Notes: generated by a model from the sequence alone, not told the origin. DNA of 42,513 nt from Defluviitaleaceae bacterium (GCA_009781765.1 WQVC01000012.1:1-42513); one strand, 5' to 3'. Counted from the first letter of the stretch, positions 1 to 8,485 are shown. Made by a program: numbers and translations.

Positions 1-120
1 CGTTCTTAAACGGTGGAGAGGCATTGCTACGCGCTACGCCAAACACACAAAATCCTACCTTGCCGCCGTTCAAATCGCTTGCGTTTTCGGATGGAGCAAT
101 GCCTTTTGACGACACTCCCT
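1..120 (+). mobile_element. 3' end of an IS5-type insertion sequence
   Basis: The first 120 bases hold a truncated transposase C-terminus (2-109) followed by a terminus ending in GACACTCCCT (111-120). Read into the element, the end is AGGGAGTGTCGTCA. The same end, with 13 of 14 bases identical (AGGGAGTGTCGCCA), appears at 42391-42404 in the opposite orientation, which supports it being a terminal inverted repeat of a shared or related IS type. The left part of the element lies outside the window, so family assignment rests on the protein tail only. Confidence 0.6.
2..109 (+). CDS. IS5-family transposase, C-terminal fragment
   Basis: The open frame enters from the left edge and stops at TGA 107-109, giving 35 residues. 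They include KRWRGIATRYAKHTKSYLAA, which matches the characteristic tail of IS5-family DDE transposases, where an R-x-R-x-IATRY-x-K motif precedes a helix ending the protein. In IS5 transposases this follows the last catalytic acidic residue, so no catalytic residue is visible here. It is truncated by the window edge, so it is not known whether the copy is intact. The stop codon is only a few bases from the putative element terminus, as usual for this family. Confidence 0.7.
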   Translation, partial: VLKRWRGIATRYAKHTKSYLAAVQIACVFGWSNAF

Positions 121-123
121 AGA

Positions 124-142
124 GTGAATCAAATTGATTCAC
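124..142. repeat. 19-bp perfect palindrome beside the IS end
   Basis: GTGAATCAA and TTGATTCAC flank a single A. It begins four bases after the IS terminus and about 40 bases before the MCP start. Its right part (AATCAAATTGATTCAC minus the first A) recurs at the right arm of the 149-bp inverted-repeat element at 26680-26828. It could be a fragment of that element, an IS target, or an operator for the MCP gene. Confidence 0.6.
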
Positions 143-181
143 GATATGGAAACACGCTCAATACACGAGGAGGCAACCAAA

Positions 182-2419
182 ATGAAAAATCAATTATCTC
201 TTACCATTGTAATTTTGATTATTGCGGCACTTTTGTTCAGCAGCACCTTTATGATTTTTATGAGCTATCGGGAAAAGCGAAGCGTAATTTTGGAACAAAG
301 TGCAGAAAAGGCAATGATGGTAGCGCAAACAATTGCCGCGCAAATCGACCCGGTTCGGTACGAAGTAATTGCCGTATCGGGCGAAACGGACGAGTATTGG
401 TATACAGTCAGAGATTCGTTACGTTCGGTGGCGTTTTACACCAATGCGCTGTACGCATTTATATTGCTGCCGGGTTACACAGACGTGGTTACATATTTTG
501 CCGATACATCAACGCCGCTCTCTGACCACGCCCCCTTCGGGCTTTGGGATACTCTGGACGTTATTTACTATGCTCCGGAAATGTTCACGGCTATGAACAC
601 CGCCGTGGCCGGAACTTCCGGCATTATCGACGGCGGCGATTTCGGCTCTACGGTTGCCGGCTTTGCGCCTGTTTTGTCCGGTGACGGCAGACTTTTAGGC
701 TTGGTGGTCATTGAATTCAGCGTGGATGATGTGCTTGCGCCCGTAAATCGCTTTGCTGTTTTCATGGCAATTATCGCCCTGATTTTTTCTGCGGTGTTTG
801 CGATGTTTGCGGTTATTATCGTTCGAACGCAGGTTACAAAGCCGTTAAACTCGCTTATGACCGCGTCAAAAGAAATCGCAAAAGGCAACATGAATATGAA
901 AATTGATAAATCGCGCCTGCCGAAAAACGAAATCGGTACGCTCGCGGTGGATTTCGCGTCGCTTGTTGATATGATACGAAACTTGGTTGCGGATTTCGAA
1001 ACAATGACAAGCGAGCATTTATCGGGGCGTTATAATTTCACTTTGGACGAAACAAAATATTCCGGCGCGTATGCAAACTTGGCGGAGCAAATGAAAGCCA
1101 TGACAAATTACTATGTACAAAATACCGTCGAAAATATAAATGTAATGAAGCAATACAGCGAGGGCAACTTTGATTACGCGGTGCGTCCGTATGAAGGCGA
1201 CTGGCAATGGGCGAACGAAGCGATGAGCAATCTGTGATTAAACTTTGCAAATATTGTTACAGAAATTGAAAATCTTGCGAAAAGTGCCATCGAGGGAAAT
1301 TTTGAGGCTAAAGCCGACGAGCAGAAATTCAAGGGAAGTTGGGCAGACCTTGTTCATACCCTGAATAATCTGATGGAGGCCGTTGAAAAACCCCTTTCTC
1401 AAATTGAGCAAAACATGGAATTGATGGCACAGGGGGATTTCTCACATCTTGAAGGGGAGTTTCGCGGAATTTTCAAAAAAGTACAGCACGCCTGTAATTT
1501 CAGCAACCAAACAACTTTAGAATATATCAGCGAAATAGCGGATGTATTGGGCAAAATGGCCCGAGGCGATTTAACCGCTTCAATTAACAGGGACTTTATC
1601 GGCTCGTACGCCGACATAAAAACCGCATTAACCACTATTTTAGATTCGTTAAACAAAACGATGGCGAACATCCAATCCGCCACGAGCCAAGTGGTTGCGG
1701 GAGCAGAGCAAATTAACCAAGGCGCAATGCAACTTTCCGACGGTTCATCTGTGCAAAGCGCGGCAGTACAGCAACTGACTGCATCCATGCAAATTATCGA
1801 CCAAAAAGCAAAAGAAAGTGCCGCAAATGCCGCAGATGCAAGCGAACGCGCAGCGCATTCCACCGAACACGCCAAGCAGGGTGACGAAGTTGTTAATTCC
1901 ATGTTTGCTTCCATCGACAAAGTGAAGGAATCGAGCAATGAAATTTCAAAAATTCTCAAGGCTATATCCGATATAGCGTTCCAAACAAATTTGCTTGCGT
2001 TAAACGCGGCGGTTGAAGCGGCGCGGGCGGGCGAACACGGCAAAGGCTTTTCGGTAGTTGCGGAGGAAGTCCGCAATTTGGCGGGAAGAAGCCAACAATC
2101 CACCAACGAAACTACAGTAATAACAGATGCCAACGCCCGCAACGCAAACACCGTACAGGTTGCGGCAAAAAATGTCGCCGACTCGTTCTCCGTTATTGCG
2201 GATAATATCGTTCAAATGTCCGACATTATTGCGGAAATTGTAGAAATGTCCGGCGAACAAGCGCATTCAATCGGAACGGTAAACGCCAATATCGGCGAAA
2301 TTTCCAAAGTGGTGCAGGATAATTCCGCAACCGCACAAGAAGCCGCCGCCGCTTCCGAGGAGCTTAATTCCCAAGCCGAAATACTTCAGCAAATGGTTTC
2401 GTTTTTCAGGCTGAAATAA
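182..2419 (+). pseudogene. Methyl-accepting chemotaxis protein, broken by in-frame TGA
   Basis: One frame runs from ATG 182 to TAA 2419 (745 residues) with a single TGA at 1235-1237 (codon 352). Start 182 is chosen because GAGGAGG (167-173) lies 8 bases upstream. TM1 is about residues 6-27, an extracellular Cache-like region follows to about 185, TM2 is about 191-214, then HAMP-type linkers. After the stop come more HAMP-like repeats and a signalling domain with the hairpin-tip region ([20 protein letters not shown]). Intact, it would sense an extracellular ligand and control CheA. TGA ends many other genes here, so recoding is unlikely. CGA to TGA is the simplest lesson, as Arg would fit the site, but this is inference. 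The downstream part has no obvious new start. Confidence 0.85.
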
Positions 2420-2437
2420 CCGGAGGAGCGATTGTCT

Positions 2438-2917
2438 CTATTTTTCTGCGCCTTCGATGATGTAGATATGCAAAGGCTCTTCTCCTTCGGATAACATTGG
2501 CGCGTTGCCGACCTTATCTAACAGAAGCACTTTTTTATCGTAATTCACGCCCCAATTAAAGTATTTTAAAATGTCGCTGCCAAACAAGCTGCGAAGTTGT
2601 GAATCAAGAGCAAAGAAAATTCGGCAGTTTTGAATTTCACGTTCACCAAACTTTATCGAAATATTTTTGATATACCGCAAGCGAATATTGCTCGAAGCTG
2701 TCGTTGCACTTAAATGGTGAAAAGGGCAAGTCTCTAAAAATTCGCGCGTGTAACCAAGATTATATAAATCTTGGCTGTCTATGGTTGTGAAATCCGAGCC
2801 GGAATCCAACTTAAAACGAACGCCTTTGAATGATTTATAATCACTTGTCGCAACATCCGCGAAAAAATCTACACGCCCAAGACTATTGAAAACAAATGGA
2901 ATGTTTATTGTCCCCAT
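2438..2917 (-). CDS. Retropepsin-like aspartic protease domain protein
   Basis: This 159-residue protein has no signal peptide or membrane segment. KLDSGSDFTTI at about residues 36-46 fits the D-[ST]-G-[AS] active-site loop of clan AA aspartic proteases, with D38 the likely catalytic residue. Near the C-terminus, LFGSDILKYFNWGVNYDKK resembles the hydrophobic-hydrophobic-G-x-D segment that follows in retropepsin-like proteins. Such domains act as dimers, each chain giving one Asp. The substrate is unknown. The start overlaps the end of the gene at 2905-3156 by 13 bases, so the two are likely co-transcribed and translationally coupled. It converges on the broken MCP gene with only 18 bases between them. 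Confidence 0.75.
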   Translation of the reverse strand: MGTINIPFVFNSLGRVDFFADVATSDYKSFKGVRFKLDSGSDFTTIDSQDLYNLGYTREFLETCPFHHLSATTASSNIRLRYIKNISIKFGEREIQNCRIFFALDSQLRSLFGSDILKYFNWGVNYDKKVLLLDKVGNAPMLSEGEEPLHIYIIEGAEK

Positions 2918-3156
2918 AACGACAACCCTCCAATTTGCGGAGTGTCATTAAAGCCCTCCATAACCGCAGAATTACCTCTGCTTCGCCCTAATGCTCTTTC
3001 GGTTTCGTAGGCTTCGTCTTTGCTGTCTGTGACTAAATGCACAAGCCCCATGTATTTATGGGTTTCCGGGTCGTATTCCATTTCAACAAATACAATCCAT
3101 TGCTTGGGATATTGCATATAGGCCTCTTCGCTCCAGATTTTATTTGTCTTCGTCAT
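2905..3156 (-). CDS. Small conserved-type protein paired with the aspartic protease
   Basis: This is an 83-residue soluble protein. The ATG at 3156 is preferred over one further upstream because AGGAGG (complement of 3164-3169) sits 7 bases before it. The sequence has a WIVFVEMEYDP strand, a GLVHLVTDS strand and a helix with DEAYETERAL. This strand-strand-helix pattern resembles the small DUF5678-type proteins often found beside retropepsin-like genes, but that match is from memory and weak. Its C-terminus overlaps the protease start. Function unknown; it may be a partner or regulator of the protease. Confidence 0.6.
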   Translation of the reverse strand: MTKTNKIWSEEAYMQYPKQWIVFVEMEYDPETHKYMGLVHLVTDSKDEAYETERALGRSRGNSAVMEGFNDTPQIGGLSLWGQ

Positions 3157-3207
3157 TTCCTTGCCTCCTCTCCAAAATCGCCGGCGCACTCTTGCCCTCG
3201 GCGTTCG

Positions 3208-5004
3208 CTATGCAGTCATATTTTCAAGCTCTTCAGCATAACCGGCCATTTCTTCGGAGGAAACTGCCAAGCCTTGAATCGTGGTCGAACTTCCTTCGGC
3301 TACGATTGCAAATTGGCTGATTCCGTTGCTCAACTCGGCTGCCAATTCCGATTGCTCTTTGGATGCGGAAGCGATTTCTTCCACCAACCGGGAAACCTGT
3401 TCGAAACCGGCAACGATTGTGTTTAACGATTCGGCCGTGCTTTCGGCGGTTCGTGTTCCGGCGGCAACCCTGCTCAACGAATCCGTGATTAACTCGTTTG
3501 TCATTTTTGCGGCTTCGGACGAGCGGCTTGCAAGCGTTCGCACTTCTTCCGCGACAACGGCAAAACCTCTGCCGTGTTCGCCGGCACGGGCGGCTTCAAC
3601 GGCGGCGTTAAGCGCGAGCAAATTTGTTTGAAAAGCGATGTCCTCTATCGTTTTGATAATTTTTGATATGTTGTTGGATGCCGCCTTGATTCCCTCCATG
3701 GAAACAAGCATCTCTTTCATATCGACATTTCCCTTGACGGCGTTCTCCTTGGCCAGATTCGACAAACTGCCGGCACTTTCGGAATTTTCGGCGTTCGCGC
3801 TGATTTTCGAACTCAAAATATCCACATTGTTATTCAAAATTTGAATTTGCGCGCTTTGCTCCTCGTAGCCGGCGGCAAGTTCTTGCGTGCTTTCCGCAAT
3901 TTTCCGTGAATCCGTTGTCAACTTCTCGCTTGTTGAGCGCAAATTTGTAACCATTGCGTTTGCTGTATCTTCAACTTTTTTTGCAAGAGCGTTCATTTCC
4001 GTAACGTCCTGAACAATTTCAACGTAGCCGTTAAGACGACCGTCGGCGTCGCTGAGCGACGAAACCGACACATTAAAATCACTGCCGCCCTGGCTGAACG
4101 AGGTTTTTGTTGTTCCCCGCTTAAACAATGCTATGCCGCAATTTTCCGTGCCGCAAATATTTGCGCCCCAACTGCTGCAATGCTTTCCTCTTATTTGACT
4201 GCGCTTTTTGCCCAAGGCGGTTTCTGTTGCGCGATTTACAAACGTCCAATTCATTTTTTCATCCGTTACGGAAATCGGAAACGGCACCGCATCCAAAATA
4301 GATTTATACCACCGCGATAATTCATCCGCTTCGCGTGATTTTGCGGTTAAGTCCGATATGTCGCGCACTGCTTCAACGTGACCGGCAATTTCACCGTTTT
4401 CATCGTACAGATAATTTGTTGTTACCTGAAAATCCTTGCCGAATTGAGAAAACAATGTTTCGTGCAAACCTTTGCGCAAGCGCATTATTCCGCAATCGTC
4501 GGTTTTGCATATTCCCGCGCCCCAACTGCTGCAATGTTTGCCGATGATGTCTTTGCGCTTAACGCCGAGCATATCTTCCACAACTTTGTTTATGAAAGTC
4601 CAGTTCATATTTTTGTCGGTTATGGAAAGCGGAATCGGCATGGCGTCCAGTATTGATGTCAACCAAAAAATTTCTTTTTTGTATGCGGCGGCGGCTTTTT
4701 TTGCATCGGCGGAATTTATTCCGACAAACGCCCGATGCCCGTTATTTGAAATTCCGGCGTCGCACGCGGTGAACCCCGCCTTTTCAAATACTGCGCGGTT
4801 TTCGCCGTTGCCGGCTATTCTCCGAGCGGCGGAGTTCATATAGAAACTCTTGTCGCCGCCGAACAATACCACAGGCACACTGAGCGAATCTAACGCCGAT
4901 ATGTAGCGGTTTAAATTCGCCTTTGTACGGAGAAGCAGGAAACAGGCGACAGCCGCCGCAAAAAACAACACAACAAGACCTGCTGAAAGACCAATGTACA
5001 ACAT
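3208..5004 (-). CDS. Methyl-accepting chemotaxis protein with two Cys-rich PAS domains
   Basis: The product has 598 residues. ATG 5004 is chosen because GGGAGG lies 7 bases upstream; an ATG at 5010 is too close to it. A single TM (residues 1-25) anchors it, with no extracellular domain. Two PAS domains follow, at about 110-220 and 240-350. Each holds the same motif, GKHCSSWGA followed by IC, two to four residues, then CGI, giving three Cys per domain. Such Cys sets suggest a metal, haem or redox-active site, so it probably senses an intracellular or redox cue. The signalling tip ([20 protein letters not shown]) is standard. No C-terminal CheR-tether pentapeptide is seen. Confidence 0.9.
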   Translation of the reverse strand: MLYIGLSAGLVVLFFAAAVACFLLLRTKANLNRYISALDSLSVPVVLFGGDKSFYMNSAARRIAGNGENRAVFEKAGFTACDAGISNNGHRAFVGINSADAKKAAAAYKKEIFWLTSILDAMPIPLSITDKNMNWTFINKVVEDMLGVKRKDIIGKHCSSWGAGICKTDDCGIMRLRKGLHETLFSQFGKDFQVTTNYLYDENGEIAGHVEAVRDISDLTAKSREADELSRWYKSILDAVPFPISVTDEKMNWTFVNRATETALGKKRSQIRGKHCSSWGANICGTENCGIALFKRGTTKTSFSQGGSDFNVSVSSLSDADGRLNGYVEIVQDVTEMNALAKKVEDTANAMVTNLRSTSEKLTTDSRKIAESTQELAAGYEEQSAQIQILNNNVDILSSKISANAENSESAGSLSNLAKENAVKGNVDMKEMLVSMEGIKAASNNISKIIKTIEDIAFQTNLLALNAAVEAARAGEHGRGFAVVAEEVRTLASRSSEAAKMTNELITDSLSRVAAGTRTAESTAESLNTIVAGFEQVSRLVEEIASASKEQSELAAELSNGISQFAIVAEGSSTTIQGLAVSSEEMAGYAEELENMTA

Positions 5005-5117
5005 GAACATACCTCCCGAAATTTGATTTCGCGCCGCCCGACAAAAAAGACAACGAGCGAGCCGCTTACAAGGCATAGGCGAGGCGTTATTTCCTACCCT
5101 TGATTCGCGTATATATA

Positions 5118-5146
5118 AAGGTATACTTTTTCGCAGCGGGCGTCAA
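5118..5146 (-). promoter_or_regulatory. Possible promoter of the PAS-PAS chemoreceptor gene
   Basis: On the minus strand TTGACG (5146-5141) is followed 17 bases later by TACCTT, or 15 bases later by TATACC. The start of the chemoreceptor gene lies about 115 bases downstream. The -35 is good and the -10 is mediocre. Confidence 0.4.
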
Positions 5147-5268
5147 TTTTTTTTGCAGTGCATAATGTCGTAAATGCTTATAAGCTGTGCATGAAAACGG
5201 ACTTGCACCCGTTACCTCCTGTTGCTGTTGCGGACTCGCACTAAAGTCGAATTTATTTTCGAAAACAC

Positions 5269-5297
5269 TTGACATCAAAACATTGTTCGCTTATACT
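5269..5297 (+). promoter_or_regulatory. Near-consensus sigma-A promoter of an orphan RNA
   Basis: TTGACA (5269-5274), a 17-base spacer and TATACT (5292-5297). It points rightward, into a stretch without a credible coding frame that ends in a strong terminator at 5487-5529. A start site near 5304 is expected. Confidence 0.7.
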
Positions 5298-5303
5298 GCA
5301 CTC

Positions 5304-5529
5304 AAGCCTCGAACTTAAACTTCAAACTTAAATCTTGAGGCCCGCAATACAACATAGGAACGATGCTCGCTCTCTTGCGCATGTATACGCCCGGCCGGTG
5401 GTGCTTGGGGCAAAGTTCCGCTTCGGACGTCCGAAATTTTTTATTTTTCAAAAAATCAAAACTCCGCAGTGTGCAGCGGAAAAATAAAAAAAGCCGACAG
5501 GGGTTGTGCGCCTCCTGTCGGCTTTTTTT
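5304..5529 (+). ncRNA. Putative untranslated RNA, about 225 nt
   Basis: The span lies between a near-consensus promoter and an intrinsic terminator. Internal pairings include GCCTC near 5306 with GAGGC near 5338, a hairpin TCCGC/GCGGA around 5463-5480 and the palindrome TTCGGACGTCCGAA at 5422-5435. The best open frame (5363-5548) has no ribosome site, runs through the terminator and looks random, so I treat the unit as noncoding. It could be a regulatory RNA, a 6S-like RNA or an untranslated leader. I could not match it to a known family by eye. Confidence 0.5.
5487..5529 (+). terminator. Strong intrinsic terminator
   Basis: Arms GCCGACAGG (5493-5501) and CCTGTCGGC (5514-5522) form a 9-bp perfect stem, followed by seven T and preceded by six A. 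It can act in both directions. It ends the orphan RNA unit and insulates the LytTR operon. Confidence 0.85.
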
Positions 5530-5575
5530 GCGTTTCACTATATTCTGACCTGCAATTTTCACCTGCCGAGTTGCA

Positions 5576-5604
5576 TTGCTTGCCGATACGGAAATAAATA
5601 TAAT
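5576..5604 (+). promoter_or_regulatory. Promoter of the LytTR-DUF3021 operon
   Basis: TTGCTT (5576-5581), 17 bases, TATAAT (5599-5604). The expected start near 5611 leaves a leader of about 16 bases before the TTG start at 5627. Confidence 0.65.
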
Positions 5605-5626
5605 CTCGGTAAGTGAGGTGAGCAGC

Positions 5627-6058
5627 TTGAAAGTACAAATACAAGAGGGTCATTCGGATATTGAAGTGATTATAAAATGTCCGGAAGTTACGGACACTGT
5701 CCGAAAAACAGAAGCCCTGCTGTACGGTCTTGAAAAAAGATTGGCTTGCACCAAAAACGGCACAACGTGCTTTGTTGACAGACGCGATGTACTGTATTTT
5801 GAATCTGTTGACAAGCGGTGTTGGCTGTATACGGCTGATGATGTTTACGAAGTATCGTTCAAACTTTACGAAGCAGAGGAACTGCTTGCCGAGGCGGGCT
5901 TTATCAGAAGCTCAAAGTCGCAAATTTTAAACATTGCCGAAATCAAATCCCTGTGTCCCGATTTCGGCGGCCGAATTGAAACCGTAATGAATAACGGCGA
6001 AAAGCTGATTGTTTCCCGGCAATACGCCAAAATATTAAAAGAAAGGTTGGGGTTATAA
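5627..6058 (+). CDS. LytTR-family DNA-binding protein
   Basis: The product has 143 residues. TTG 5627 is chosen: GAGGTG (5615-5620) is 6 bases upstream, and the result begins MKVQIQEGHSDIEVIIKCPE, as expected for stand-alone LytTR proteins paired with DUF3021. After a short N-terminal part, the LytTR fold runs from about residue 45 to the end (VDRRDVLYFESVDKR; FIRSSKSQILNIAEIKSL; RIETVMNNGEKLIVSRQYA). It lacks a response-regulator receiver domain. Its stop overlaps the next ATG (TAATG at 6056-6060), so it is coupled to the DUF3021 gene. In such pairs the regulator acts on its own operon and the membrane partner modulates it. Confidence 0.88.
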   Translation: MKVQIQEGHSDIEVIIKCPEVTDTVRKTEALLYGLEKRLACTKNGTTCFVDRRDVLYFESVDKRCWLYTADDVYEVSFKLYEAEELLAEAGFIRSSKSQILNIAEIKSLCPDFGGRIETVMNNGEKLIVSRQYAKILKERLGL

Positions 6059-6540
6059 TGAAGGAGAGTATGAAAAAGTTAATAACTCTGTCCGTACCGA
6101 TTAAAGCATTTGCTTCAATGATTTTTGCGGGGATTATGGTGCTTTATATGGTAAGCGGCGTTGCGTACAACGTTATCACGGGCGAAGCTCTTGAGTATGC
6201 AATACCTTTCGCTTTTGTTGTGCAGGTCGCGTTGTTGTCAACGATAATTTCCGTACTGTGGAACGTGTTTACAGGCGATACCGTGATAAAAAACCGGAGG
6301 TTCGCAAAACGGCTGATTATGTTTACGTTATCGCTGCTCCCCGTACTCGCGCTCTGTTTTTTCACATTCTTGGCTATCCCCGCCGGTTGGACAATGCCTT
6401 GGTTTATTTCTGTATTGGCTGTTTCCGTATTCGTTGTAATTTTGGCGATATTAAGCGAAATATATTTCAAAAAAACCGGTGAGCGGTACACCGAAGCGTT
6501 AAATAAGTATAAGCAAAAACAAATTTCAAAAAACGCTTGA
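6058..6540 (+). CDS. DUF3021 membrane protein
   Basis: This is a 160-residue protein with four hydrophobic segments at about 15-35, 45-65, 85-108 and 115-138 and a basic, Lys-rich tail. Length, topology and its place directly after a LytTR gene fit the DUF3021 family, which is thought to restrain or sense for the LytTR partner. The mechanism is not established. Its TGA stop is part of the TTGACA box of the next promoter (6537-6542), so this operon abuts the BlaI-type unit. Confidence 0.85.
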   Translation: MKESMKKLITLSVPIKAFASMIFAGIMVLYMVSGVAYNVITGEALEYAIPFAFVVQVALLSTIISVLWNVFTGDTVIKNRRFAKRLIMFTLSLLPVLALCFFTFLAIPAGWTMPWFISVLAVSVFVVILAILSEIYFKKTGERYTEALNKYKQKQISKNA

Positions 6541-6566
6541 CAAACCTCCCCGGTATATTGTATTAT
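6537..6566 (+). promoter_or_regulatory. Promoter of the BlaI-M56 operon
   Basis: TTGACA (6537-6542), 18-base spacer, TATTAT (6561-6566). The -35 overlaps the stop codon of the DUF3021 gene. Expected start near 6573, upstream of the inverted repeat at 6591-6613. Confidence 0.65.
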
Positions 6567-6590
6567 TCGACAAGAATTACAAATTAAGAA

Positions 6591-6613
6591 TTACAGGTTG
6601 CTTTTACCTGTAA
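6591..6613. promoter_or_regulatory. Inverted repeat, likely BlaI/MecI-type operator
   Basis: TTACAGGT (6591-6598) and ACCTGTAA (6606-6613) flank 7 bases. BlaI/MecI repressors bind dyads with TACA and TGTA half-sites, which this contains. It lies just downstream of the promoter and 31 bases before the repressor start, a good place for autorepression. It could also be a leader hairpin. Confidence 0.5.
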
Positions 6614-6644
6614 AACCTTGATTTGTTTGTGAATGGGGGGTGCT

Positions 6645-6974
6645 ATGAAACTTACAAGTAAAGAACTGGAAATCATGTCTGTGTTGTGGAACAGCAAAAT
6701 TTCATTGACGGCCAGCGAAATCGTTGAGGCGTCAGTAGGCAGAACGTGGAAAGAAGGCTCAATATACATTTTCTTGGGTATGCTCGAGAAAAAGGGTGCG
6801 ATTGCCCCTTCTGTAATGAGACCCTCGACGACGAAGAGCGCGAGAACTTACAAACCCACGTTGACCTATGAGCAATACACTGTTTCTTACATCAGACATA
6901 CGGGAATAACCGTTGATGTTCATAAACTTATTGAACATCTCCTTGAATCAGAGGCGGCTCCTGAGAAAGGGTAA
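6645..6974 (+). CDS. BlaI/MecI-family transcriptional repressor
   Basis: This is a 109-residue winged-helix protein. ATG 6645 follows a GGGGGG ribosome site. LTSKELEIMSVLWNS at the N-terminus and LTASEIVEA plus WKEGSIYIFLGMLEKKG are typical of the BlaI/CopY winged helix; the C-terminal part (YTVSYIRHTG to LLESE) should be the dimerisation and cleavage region. Members of this family repress their own operon and are cut or released when the membrane M56 partner senses a signal. The M56 gene follows 5 bases downstream. No beta-lactamase or PBP gene is nearby. Confidence 0.88.
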   Translation: MKLTSKELEIMSVLWNSKISLTASEIVEASVGRTWKEGSIYIFLGMLEKKGAIAPSVMRPSTTKSARTYKPTLTYEQYTVSYIRHTGITVDVHKLIEHLLESEAAPEKG

Positions 6975-6979
6975 CGAAT

Positions 6980-8176
6980 ATGGGTGTCGTCTTTCACCAT
7001 GTTTTCTCCCTGTATTCGTTTGTGATGGGTGCGGTATGGTTTACGGTCTTTATCATGTTGGGACTGTTGATGCGAAGGTCGAAGCATTTCGTTAAATTCT
7101 CGGTTATTCCGTTACTGCTTCTGCTTATACTCAGCGTGTTGCGAATGTTTGCAGCCGTAACCGTCCCCGGTACGGTGGTTATTCGTTCGGAAGTTTTGTA
7201 CCCGCTGATTTTAAGCGTGTTGCGGTATGAAATTGTGTTGCTGTTCGAGTTTTCCGTTACGCCTCTCAGTTTACTGATTGGCTGTTGGTTTGCGGTAGCG
7301 GCGTATCTTTTCGTGAGATATTTTTACGGATATATCTGCAAACTCCTGCCGATATTGAACCTGTTCGGAAGTCACGAGCGGGACGAATACGCGGAATCGC
7401 TGTTAGCGGATATAATCGGCTCGGACAAGCATTTTCGCGTATTTCGGCACGGCGGTTTCAAAACAGCAGCGGCTACGGCATTTAAGCCGTATATAATTTT
7501 GCCGACGGATGCTGATTTTTCGCCCGATGAGTTGCGAGCGGTTTTGCTGCACGAGTGGAAACACATACAAGACAAAGATTATTTGACCGATATAGTGGTT
7601 GAAGTAATTTGTTGCGTGTTTTGGTGGAATCCCCTTGTGTACGTATTAAGAGATAATTTCCGCTTCGCCACAGAGTTAAAGAGTGACGAATTTGCCGTAT
7701 CAAACAAGACGGACTTCGTTCATTATTTAAGGGGACTGAATTTCTTGGACGCCACGAAAAAAGCCGACGAATCGGTTATTAAGGCGTTCACAGGCATCGG
7801 TAGCGACCGCGAAGGATTAGCCGACAGGCTTCAAATATTAGGCCTGCGCTTTAAATCGAAGGCGTCGCGACGCAAACGAATGTGGATTAACTTGTTTTAC
7901 TCAGCTACGATTGTTGTACTGTTTTTAGGCTCTTATATGTTTTTGGTTGTTCCTGCTGTTTGGGAATCTCCCGATGTTCCTGTTTCTGCGGAGTACCTTG
8001 CGGAATATCAAGAAGGCGGCGGGGTTCTCAGGGTAGATGAACACTTCCTTATTGATAATGAAGACGGCACGTTTTCGCTTTATATTGATGGGGTTTTTAT
8101 AATGTATGTGGATTATGACAGCGAGCTTGTGAATTGGACGCCTATTCGACCGAGAGAAGACAGGTCTTCCGATTGA
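6980..8176 (+). CDS. M56 (BlaR1/MecR1-type) membrane metallopeptidase
   Basis: This 398-residue protein has TM segments at about 8-30, 38-62, 85-115 and 303-327. The zinc motif HEWKH is at residues 191-195, and E232 with D236 (ELKSDEF) supplies the downstream ligand region. These define M56 antirepressor peptidases that inactivate a BlaI-type repressor inside the cell. BlaR1 carries a 250-residue penicillin sensor after the last TM; this protein has only about 70 extracellular residues, with no SxxK motif. It therefore senses something else. Start ATG 6980 lies 5 bases after the repressor stop. Confidence 0.88.
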   Translation: MGVVFHHVFSLYSFVMGAVWFTVFIMLGLLMRRSKHFVKFSVIPLLLLLILSVLRMFAAVTVPGTVVIRSEVLYPLILSVLRYEIVLLFEFSVTPLSLLIGCWFAVAAYLFVRYFYGYICKLLPILNLFGSHERDEYAESLLADIIGSDKHFRVFRHGGFKTAAATAFKPYIILPTDADFSPDELRAVLLHEWKHIQDKDYLTDIVVEVICCVFWWNPLVYVLRDNFRFATELKSDEFAVSNKTDFVHYLRGLNFLDATKKADESVIKAFTGIGSDREGLADRLQILGLRFKSKASRRKRMWINLFYSATIVVLFLGSYMFLVVPAVWESPDVPVSAEYLAEYQEGGGVLRVDEHFLIDNEDGTFSLYIDGVFIMYVDYDSELVNWTPIRPREDRSSD

Positions 8177-8199
8177 AGCGAGGCGAGGGAGGTGAAACT

Positions 8200-8442
8200 G
8201 TGAAGAGGAAAGCAGCAGCATTTTTACTTATCTGTGTAATGGCTTTATCGTTTGCTTCTCCCGCAGTAGCGGCAACTGTACCTACTGTTGCGGCAGAGCC
8301 GATAAATGCAGCTACAGAACAAGAAATCACCCCGTTCTTTGAGGAGACCCGAAATTATTTCAGAATTTATGGCGGTGTTCTTCAATTTCGCGTTTGGGGT
8401 ATAACAAGCGCAAGGTGGCTTACACCTTGGACGAACGTATAA
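8200..8442 (+). CDS. Small secreted peptide of the BlaI-M56 operon
   Basis: The product has 80 residues from a GTG start, with GGGAGG (8188-8193) 6 bases upstream. Residues 1-25 are a clear signal peptide (KRKAAAFLLICVMALSFAS, cleavage near AVA-AT). The mature part is about 55 residues, with ITPFFEETRNYFRIYGG and ending WLTPWTNV. It follows the M56 gene by 23 bases and is closed by a strong terminator, so it belongs to that operon. It may be the ligand, a target or an effector of the M56 sensor. The pattern recalls small secreted clostridial proteins of the DUF6147 sort, but I am not sure. Confidence 0.7.
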   Translation: MKRKAAAFLLICVMALSFASPAVAATVPTVAAEPINAATEQEITPFFEETRNYFRIYGGVLQFRVWGITSARWLTPWTNV

Positions 8443-8485
8443 CCTGCTGAGTCTTACATTGCCCATGTAAGGGAGTAACATAAAC

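Noticed and set aside
1399-2151. 250-codon frame antisense to the MCP gene
   Set aside because: Shadow of the chemoreceptor signalling domain; no ribosome site and no domain of its own.
5087-5278. 63-codon minus-strand frame upstream of the second chemoreceptor
   Set aside because: Overlaps the putative promoter of that gene and has no family resemblance; the GGAGG inside it does not precede a start codon at useful distance.
5422-5435. Palindrome TTCGGACGTCCGAA followed by T-run as a terminator
   Set aside because: A 14-base palindrome without loop bases makes only a very short stem; the terminator at 5487-5529 is far better.
6980-8176. BlaR1 beta-lactam sensor
   Set aside because: M56 motifs are clear, but the extracellular part is far too short for a penicillin-binding domain and no SxxK motif is present.
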